The translations under genes were made by a program, and so were the position numbers. The notes beneath the pieces are model-generated. The model was not told the origin of the DNA and searched no databases. It saw only the letters and a list, made by a program, of their open reading frames with translations. Positions 57,723 to 64,000 of a stretch of 64,000 nt of DNA are shown in pieces. The stretch is from Halopseudomonas sp002296055 (GTDB lineage Bacteria; Pseudomonadota; Gammaproteobacteria; Pseudomonadales; Pseudomonadaceae): NCBI RefSeq assembly GCF_050876985.1, contig NZ_JBPAPP010000001.1; one strand, given 5' to 3'. Numbering within the stretch: position 1 is the stretch's first letter; every line of letters starts with the position of its first letter.

Positions 57723-58955
57723 TTATACGTCAAGATTGTGACTGAATTGTGACAAGAGGCGCAGGGCGACCTGCTCCTGATCGGGCTGGCCGGGTGCGGG
57801 GGCCAGTTCTATGCGGTTTCGGCCGAGCGTCTTGGCACGGTAGAGCGCGGCATCGGCGGCGCCGAGCAACGTGTTGAAATCATAACCGTGATGCTCAGAG
57901 CAGGCTACTCCAAGGCTGGCGGTGAGACCTATTGTCTCACCTGCCAGGCACCACGGTGTCTGGCTGATGCCTTGGCGAATGCGCTCGGCGACAGGTCTGG
58001 CTTGCTCGCTGTTTAAGCCCGGCAGCAGCAGGGTGAACTCTTCGCCACCAAAGCGGCCAAGCAGGTCGCGGTTACGCAGATGCTGGCTGATACGGTTGAC
58101 CAGGTGGCACAGCACGGCATCGCCGGTCTGGTGGCCAAATTGGTCATTGATGCGTTTGAAGTGGTCGGCATCGAGCATGATCAAGGTGACCGCCTCGCCG
58201 CTGTGCTGGGTGCGCGCCAGCAGGGCGCTCGCTTGCTGATGCAGGCTGCGGCGATTCAGGGTGTTGGTCAGGCCGTCGCGCTCGGACAGGCGGTGCAGGG
58301 CTTCAAGGTTGCGGTAGTGGGTCATCAGGATAAAGCCGGTGGCCATGCCTATCTGCGCGGCCATCGCGCCAAGCAGGGTGACCAGCTGCAGTGGGCCGCC
58401 GAGCAGGCTGGCAGCACCGTTCCAGCCGGCCAGCGAGGCGACTGGCCGGGCCAGCAGCACCAGCCCGTAGAGCAGCGCGATGGCGCCGCTGAACCAGCAG
58501 GCGGTGCGCAATGGCGGCTGTGCCGGGCGCAGCAGCTCGCTGGCACACAGCAGGCACAGCCCGCCAAGAATCACCGAGCTGATGGCATAGCGCACGGCGG
58601 TGCTGTCGAACTGGTAGCGGAACACGCCCAGCAGCACGATGATCAGCAAGGTAGCCAGCAGCGGTACCAGCTGCGGCTGGGTGCGCTCAAAGAAGGCGCG
58701 AATGCCAAGCCAGACCAGCCCCAGGCCCAGCGTCATCAGGCCGTTTGCCAGCAAGATGGACAGCGTATGGTGCAGGTGTTCCTGGTTGACGTTGAGCACC
58801 AGGCCGAACATCAGCGCCAGATTGCCCAGCGCCCAGTGGCGCAGGCCGCGCTCGGTGCCGGCGTGCCAGGCGGCCAGGCCCAGCAGCAGCGTCATCATCA
58901 GGGTGACCAGGCTGAGCGATAGCGTCAGGGTCTTGAGGTCAAGGTCGGCAAGCAT
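57723..58955 (-). CDS. Membrane-anchored diguanylate cyclase (GGDEF)
   Basis: A protein of about 410 residues. An N-terminal sensor region has roughly seven membrane helices (to about residue 210). The GGDEF domain has LSERDGLTNTLNRRSL, IMLDADHFKRINDQFGHQ and the active-site GGEEF in RFGGEEFTLLLPG. An allosteric I-site RNRD lies five residues before GGEEF, so product inhibition by c-di-GMP is expected. No EAL domain is present. The start is uncertain: ATG 58955 suits the first helix, but in-frame ATGs at 59003 and 59012 are possible and none has a strong ribosome site. Confidence 0.9.
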   Translation of the reverse strand: MLADLDLKTLTLSLSLVTLMMTLLLGLAAWHAGTERGLRHWALGNLALMFGLVLNVNQEHLHHTLSILLANGLMTLGLGLVWLGIRAFFERTQPQLVPLLATLLIIVLLGVFRYQFDSTAVRYAISSVILGGLCLLCASELLRPAQPPLRTACWFSGAIALLYGLVLLARPVASLAGWNGAASLLGGPLQLVTLLGAMAAQIGMATGFILMTHYRNLEALHRLSERDGLTNTLNRRSLHQQASALLARTQHSGEAVTLIMLDADHFKRINDQFGHQTGDAVLCHLVNRISQHLRNRDLLGRFGGEEFTLLLPGLNSEQARPVAERIRQGISQTPWCLAGETIGLTASLGVACSEHHGYDFNTLLGAADAALYRAKTLGRNRIELAPAPGQPDQEQVALRLLSQFSHNLDV

Positions 58956-59175
58956 GCGCAGCAATATCCCTGGCCGTCGCGGCAGCCGTTTGTGCGGGTT
59001 CATCCATGGCAATAGTGCTGCCAGGGAGGCAGTCTGCCAGCATCGGGACGGTAAACCAGGGGTGAGACAGAACCAACCGCCCTGGTCTCAGGTTGTGGAG
59101 GGGTTTGCACAATTAGGCTGTCTACGACTGTGGCACAATGGTCGGCTATCTCTTTATGTGGCAAGCGGTGGCGCG

Positions 59176-59775
59176 ATGAATATCTGGGTACGCAGGTCGC
59201 TGGTCAGTCTGGCGCTGCTGGTGTGGGCTGCCGGGCTTGGCTGGGCCTATTGGTGGTTTGAGGGCCGCTACATCAAATCGTTCGAACGGCCGGCATTTTT
59301 TCAAGCCGAGCAGGTAGCGCCGCCCTTCGCCCCGGGACAGGTCCAGGTGGTACATGTATGGCAGTCCAACTGCCCCTGCAGTGCCGGTCATGAGGCCTAT
59401 GTTGATGAGATGACCGCCCGATTTGGTGCGCGCGGTGTGCGTTTTGCCCGCGCCGGTCAGCGGCCGACGGACGGCATGCCGGCGGGCTTGAGTCAGTTGC
59501 CCTACTGGCCGATACCTGAGGTATGGGCTGATTGGCCCGGCGCACCGTCGATTGCCATCTGGGCAGCGGACGGTACTCTGGCGTATGTTGGCCCCTACAG
59601 CGATGGAGCGCACTGCAGCGCCGATAGCAGCTTTGTAGAGCCGGTTTTACAGGCTTTGCTGGATGGCCGCAGGGTGAACATCACCCGGCAGGATGCCGTG
59701 TCCTGTCTGTGTGACCTGCCTGAGCTGGAGACCGCTGCCAATGTCGACACCCGTTCCCAAAAGCCTGTCCCTTGA
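59176..59775 (+). CDS. DUF6436 thioredoxin-like membrane-anchored protein
   Basis: A 199-residue protein. One N-terminal membrane helix (about 8-27) precedes an extracytoplasmic thioredoxin-like domain: VQVVHVWQSNCPCSAGHEAY at the usual active-site position, then WPIPEVWADWPGAPSIAIWA and GTLAYVGPYSDGAHC. Instead of CXXC it has a CPC motif (Cys66, Cys68), plus Cys147 and a C-terminal CLC (Cys177, Cys179). Such paired CxC motifs suggest metal binding or disulfide chemistry. The 3' end overlaps the following chemoreceptor gene by 35 bases. Confidence 0.82.
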   Translation: MNIWVRRSLVSLALLVWAAGLGWAYWWFEGRYIKSFERPAFFQAEQVAPPFAPGQVQVVHVWQSNCPCSAGHEAYVDEMTARFGARGVRFARAGQRPTDGMPAGLSQLPYWPIPEVWADWPGAPSIAIWAADGTLAYVGPYSDGAHCSADSSFVEPVLQALLDGRRVNITRQDAVSCLCDLPELETAANVDTRSQKPVP

Positions 59776-61249
59776 AGCCCATTACCTGCGTGCCGACCGC
59801 AGCATGCTTGGCGTGCTTTGGCTCTGCCAGCTGGGTGCCTTTGCGCTGGCCGCCTGGCATGGCACCTGGCTGCAGGCGCTGCTGGTAGGTGGCGGTACGC
59901 TGGCGCTGGTGCATTTGCTCTACGCGCTGATTCGGGGTACCTCGCTGTTTCGCTGTGTGATTGGTGCTGCCTTCATGGTGATGGCCGCGCTGCATATCAA
60001 TCAGGCCGAGGGCACGGTGGAGATGCACTTCTCCATCTTTGTGTTGCTGGCCTTTCTGATCATTTATCGAGACTGGGTGCCGATTGTGGTGGCTACGGTG
60101 GTGATTGCCGTGCATCACCTGGCCTTTTACGTCTTGCAGGTGCGCGAGGCGGGGGTCTGGCTGGCCCAGGGGGTGACCTTTGGGTTGGTGCTGGTGCACG
60201 CTGGCTATGTGGTGATCGAGGCGGCGGTGTTGGTGTACCTGGCGCGCATGGCCTTTAACGAGGCCCGCGAGGGTGAGGTGATGGGTGAGACCGTCTCCCA
60301 AATGATCGGTCAGGGAGAGGGTGTTGACCTGACTCGCCGGGCGCAGATGCGTACACCCATGCTCAAGGCATTCAATCAACTGCTGGACACCCTTGATCAG
60401 ATGGTGGCGGACCTTAACGGCAGCTTGTTGCAGTTGGGGCAGCTGGGCAGTGCGGTGACCAAAGGCGCCAGCGATTTGCGCCAAGGGGCCGAGCAACAGC
60501 AAGGTGAAACCCACTACATGGTGCAGGCGATGCGCGAGTTGAGCCAGGCCACTGGCGAGGTGGCGCGTAACGCCGCCGAGGCGGCCCAAGCGTCCGGTGA
60601 CGCCGACCGTCATGCGCAGGAAGGGCACGCGGCCATGCAGGACATCACGCGCGAGGTGCGATCGCTGGAGCGTAACATCGCGCAGACCGGTGAGGCGGTA
60701 GAGGGTGCTGCGCAACTGGCGGTCGATATTGATCAGGTGGTGGATGTGATCAAGGGCGTCGCCGAGCAAACCAATTTGCTGGCGTTGAACGCGGCTATTG
60801 AGGCGGCCAGGGCGGGTGATCAGGGACGCGGTTTTGCAGTGGTGGCGGATGAGGTGCGCAACCTGTCACAGCGCACCGCGCAGTCGACTGGTGAGATCCA
60901 GGATTTCATCCAGCGGCTGCAGCAGGCTTCGGCCTCGGCCCGCGAGGCCATGGCGCTCAGTCGTGGCTCAGTTGAGCGTTGCCTGCAGGTGACGCAGAAC
61001 AGCGCGCAGGTGCTGTCGGGTATCGTTGCCGAGATTGCCAGTATCGCTGCCCTGAACGGCCAGATTGCCGCGGCGACCGAGCAGCAGACCGCTGTGGGTG
61101 ATGACGTAACGCGGCACCTGCGTGATGTTGAGCAGGTGGCTGTGGCCAACGCCGCCGAGGCGGTAGAGCTGGATCGATTGGCCAGCGAGCTGGCCCAGGT
61201 GCGGGCGCGGTTGTCAGAGGATGCCGCGCAATTTCGTACCGGCAGCTAA
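59741..61249 (+). CDS. Methyl-accepting chemotaxis protein with six-helix histidine-rich membrane sensor
   Basis: A 502-residue chemoreceptor with no periplasmic ligand domain. About six membrane helices (roughly 20-40, 44-64, 68-86, 95-112, 113-133, 140-170) form the sensor. They carry seven His residues (40, 58, 85, 96, 125, 126, 153), including AVHHLAFYVLQ and AALHINQAEGTVEMHFS. The cytoplasmic signalling domain has AEQTNLLALNAAIEAARAGD and DEVRNLSQRTAQSTGEI. There is no clear HAMP domain. ATG 59741 follows GGAG inside the end of the DUF6436 gene. The His arrangement suggests a heme or metal cofactor. Confidence 0.88.
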   Translation: MSTPVPKSLSLEAHYLRADRSMLGVLWLCQLGAFALAAWHGTWLQALLVGGGTLALVHLLYALIRGTSLFRCVIGAAFMVMAALHINQAEGTVEMHFSIFVLLAFLIIYRDWVPIVVATVVIAVHHLAFYVLQVREAGVWLAQGVTFGLVLVHAGYVVIEAAVLVYLARMAFNEAREGEVMGETVSQMIGQGEGVDLTRRAQMRTPMLKAFNQLLDTLDQMVADLNGSLLQLGQLGSAVTKGASDLRQGAEQQQGETHYMVQAMRELSQATGEVARNAAEAAQASGDADRHAQEGHAAMQDITREVRSLERNIAQTGEAVEGAAQLAVDIDQVVDVIKGVAEQTNLLALNAAIEAARAGDQGRGFAVVADEVRNLSQRTAQSTGEIQDFIQRLQQASASAREAMALSRGSVERCLQVTQNSAQVLSGIVAEIASIAALNGQIAAATEQQTAVGDDVTRHLRDVEQVAVANAAEAVELDRLASELAQVRARLSEDAAQFRTGS

Positions 61250-61288
61250 GGAAGTACTGATTAATTCCACATGCCCTCTGGCGCCGGC

Positions 61289-61738
61289 TTACTTCAGGCG
61301 TGCGATCAGGCGGTCCAAGGCATTGGCGAAGGCCTGCTTGTCCTTGTCGCTGTAGGGCGGCGGGCCGCCACGGCCGGCGAGTCCGGCGCCGCGCAGTTCA
61401 TCCATCAGATTGCGTACCGCCAGGCGTTCGCCAATGCTGCCCTTGTCGTAGATCTGGCCGCGCGGGTTGATCGCGGTAACGCCACGGTCCACCAGGCCGG
61501 CGGCCAGCGGAATGTCGGCGGTGACGACCAGATCGCCCGGGCGGGCGTGCTCGATGATGTAGTGATCGGCGGCATCGGCGCCTGAGGCGACGATCACCTG
61601 GCGCACGCCGGGGCCGGGTGGCAGTTGCTGCGCGCTGTTGGCGACCAGCACTAGCTCGATCTGCTTGCGGCGCGCCGCCTTGACCGTTACATCGCGTACC
61701 GGTCTGGGGCAGGCGTCGGCGTCAATCCATAGGGTCAT
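61289..61738 (-). CDS. UPF0178 (YaiI/YqxD) family protein
   Basis: A 149-residue protein of the YaiI/YqxD family with a PIN-like fold. It opens MTLWIDADACPRPVRDVTVK and has GADAADHYIIEHARPGDLVV, TADIPLAAGLVDRG and AINPRGQIYDKGSI. Acidic residues at the start resemble a nuclease-type metal site, but no activity is established for the family. It lies 14 bases downstream of the ABC-F gene on the same strand, so they probably form an operon. Confidence 0.92.
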   Translation of the reverse strand: MTLWIDADACPRPVRDVTVKAARRKQIELVLVANSAQQLPPGPGVRQVIVASGADAADHYIIEHARPGDLVVTADIPLAAGLVDRGVTAINPRGQIYDKGSIGERLAVRNLMDELRGAGLAGRGGPPPYSDKDKQAFANALDRLIARLK

Positions 61739-61752
61739 GGGGGCTCCGGGCG

Positions 61753-63666
<1,914 letters not shown>

Positions 63667-63707
63667 GGGGCGGGAGTATATCAGCGCCGCATGGCGGGAG
63701 AAGAGCG

Positions 63708-64000
63708 ATGAATAAAAAGGGTCTGGCGCGCTGGAGTGAGCAGGTTTATGCCCGCGAGGGTGTTGCGCCGCTGCTGCTGGCGCTGCAGGACGAGGCGGGT
63801 GAGGACGTGTTGCTGCTGTTGCTGGCCGCCTGGCTGCAGCTGCAGGGGCGAGGCTTGTCAGTCGATGTATGGCAGCGGGTGCATGAGCAGCAGGCCCGTT
63901 GGCGTGGGGAGCTGATGCTGCCGCTGCGTCAGGCTCGTCGTGTGCTGGCGCAGCAGGCTGACTTACAGGCGCAATATCAGCGGCTCAAGGCGATCGAGAT
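63708..64000 (+). CDS. TIGR02444 family protein (5' part; gene runs off the window)
   Basis: The first 97 residues are visible, beginning MNKKGLARWSEQVYAREGVA and continuing through LLLLLLAAWLQLQGRGLSVD and LMLPLRQARRVLAQQADLQA, the pattern of the uncharacterised TIGR02444/DUF2390 family. It is divergent from the ABC-F gene with a 41-base gap, as in other pseudomonads. AAGAGCG is the ribosome site. No function is known. Confidence 0.8.
   Translation, partial: MNKKGLARWSEQVYAREGVAPLLLALQDEAGEDVLLLLLAAWLQLQGRGLSVDVWQRVHEQQARWRGELMLPLRQARRVLAQQADLQAQYQRLKAIE

Noticed and set aside
57723..61249. A phage or genomic-island origin for the diguanylate cyclase and chemoreceptor genes
   Set aside because: There is no integrase, tRNA, direct repeat or composition shift at either side; the genes look native.

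Overview
This is a GC-rich, gene-dense chromosomal segment of a gammaproteobacterium. Gene content and order point to the family Pseudomonadaceae (Pseudomonas in the broad sense; the Halopseudomonas lineage is a guess). The evidence is the block argH / algZ-algR / hemC-hemD-hemX-hemY, the block ubiD / rho / trxA / ppx / ppk / hemB, and the polyamine block spuI / spuABCDEFGH next to aguBA. All match arrangements known from Pseudomonas aeruginosa. No rRNA, tRNA, CRISPR array, prophage or insertion sequence was seen. Almost all the sequence is ordinary core genome.

Layout. 1-8.4 kb: a partial phospholipase-D-like lipoprotein, a DUF805 membrane protein, the ydbH-ynbE-ydbL envelope lipid-transport operon, a DUF3047 protein, a secreted lipase with its dedicated foldase, and a prokaryotic ionotropic-glutamate-receptor-like channel (GluR0 type). 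8.5-23 kb: NfeD plus a slipin/SPFH protein, a repeat-filled convergent junction, an RND efflux pump and adaptor, an acyl-CoA synthetase, a chemoreceptor with a likely FliA promoter, a Ca2+/Na+ antiporter, a VC0807-family membrane protein, a class V aminotransferase, and a TetR regulator followed by a DUF4334 protein.

23-38.5 kb: a polyamine and agmatine island. It holds an ABC importer with two periplasmic binding proteins (SpuD, SpuE), ATPase and two permeases, the polyamine:pyruvate transaminase SpuC, two gamma-glutamylpolyamine synthetase paralogues (SpuB, SpuI), the gamma-glutamyl hydrolase SpuA, the oxidase PauB, and AguB/AguA, which convert agmatine to putrescine. A TetR regulator and an MtfA-type peptidase sit inside the island. 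Hairpins occupy every non-overlapping junction between spuB and spuF, and probably tune the stoichiometry.

38.6-64 kb: a lipoprotein of four tandem pre-peptidase-like domains, argH, the AlgZ/AlgR two-component system, the heme operon hemCDXY, an SBP_bac_3 protein, a ferredoxin reductase, ubiD, rho, trxA, ppx, ppk, hemB, a membrane diguanylate cyclase, a two-gene unit of a Cys-rich thioredoxin-like protein and a histidine-rich membrane chemoreceptor, a UPF0178 protein, an ABC-F protein and the start of a TIGR02444 gene.

The most unusual features are: (1) inverted arrays of a degenerate 7-bp repeat (AGCNNNA) bracketing three gene ends; (2) the GluR0-like channel; (3) the overlapping DUF6436 and chemoreceptor pair; (4) the hairpin-punctuated spu and lip operons; and (5) rho, which has a C-rich leader and no Shine-Dalgarno sequence.
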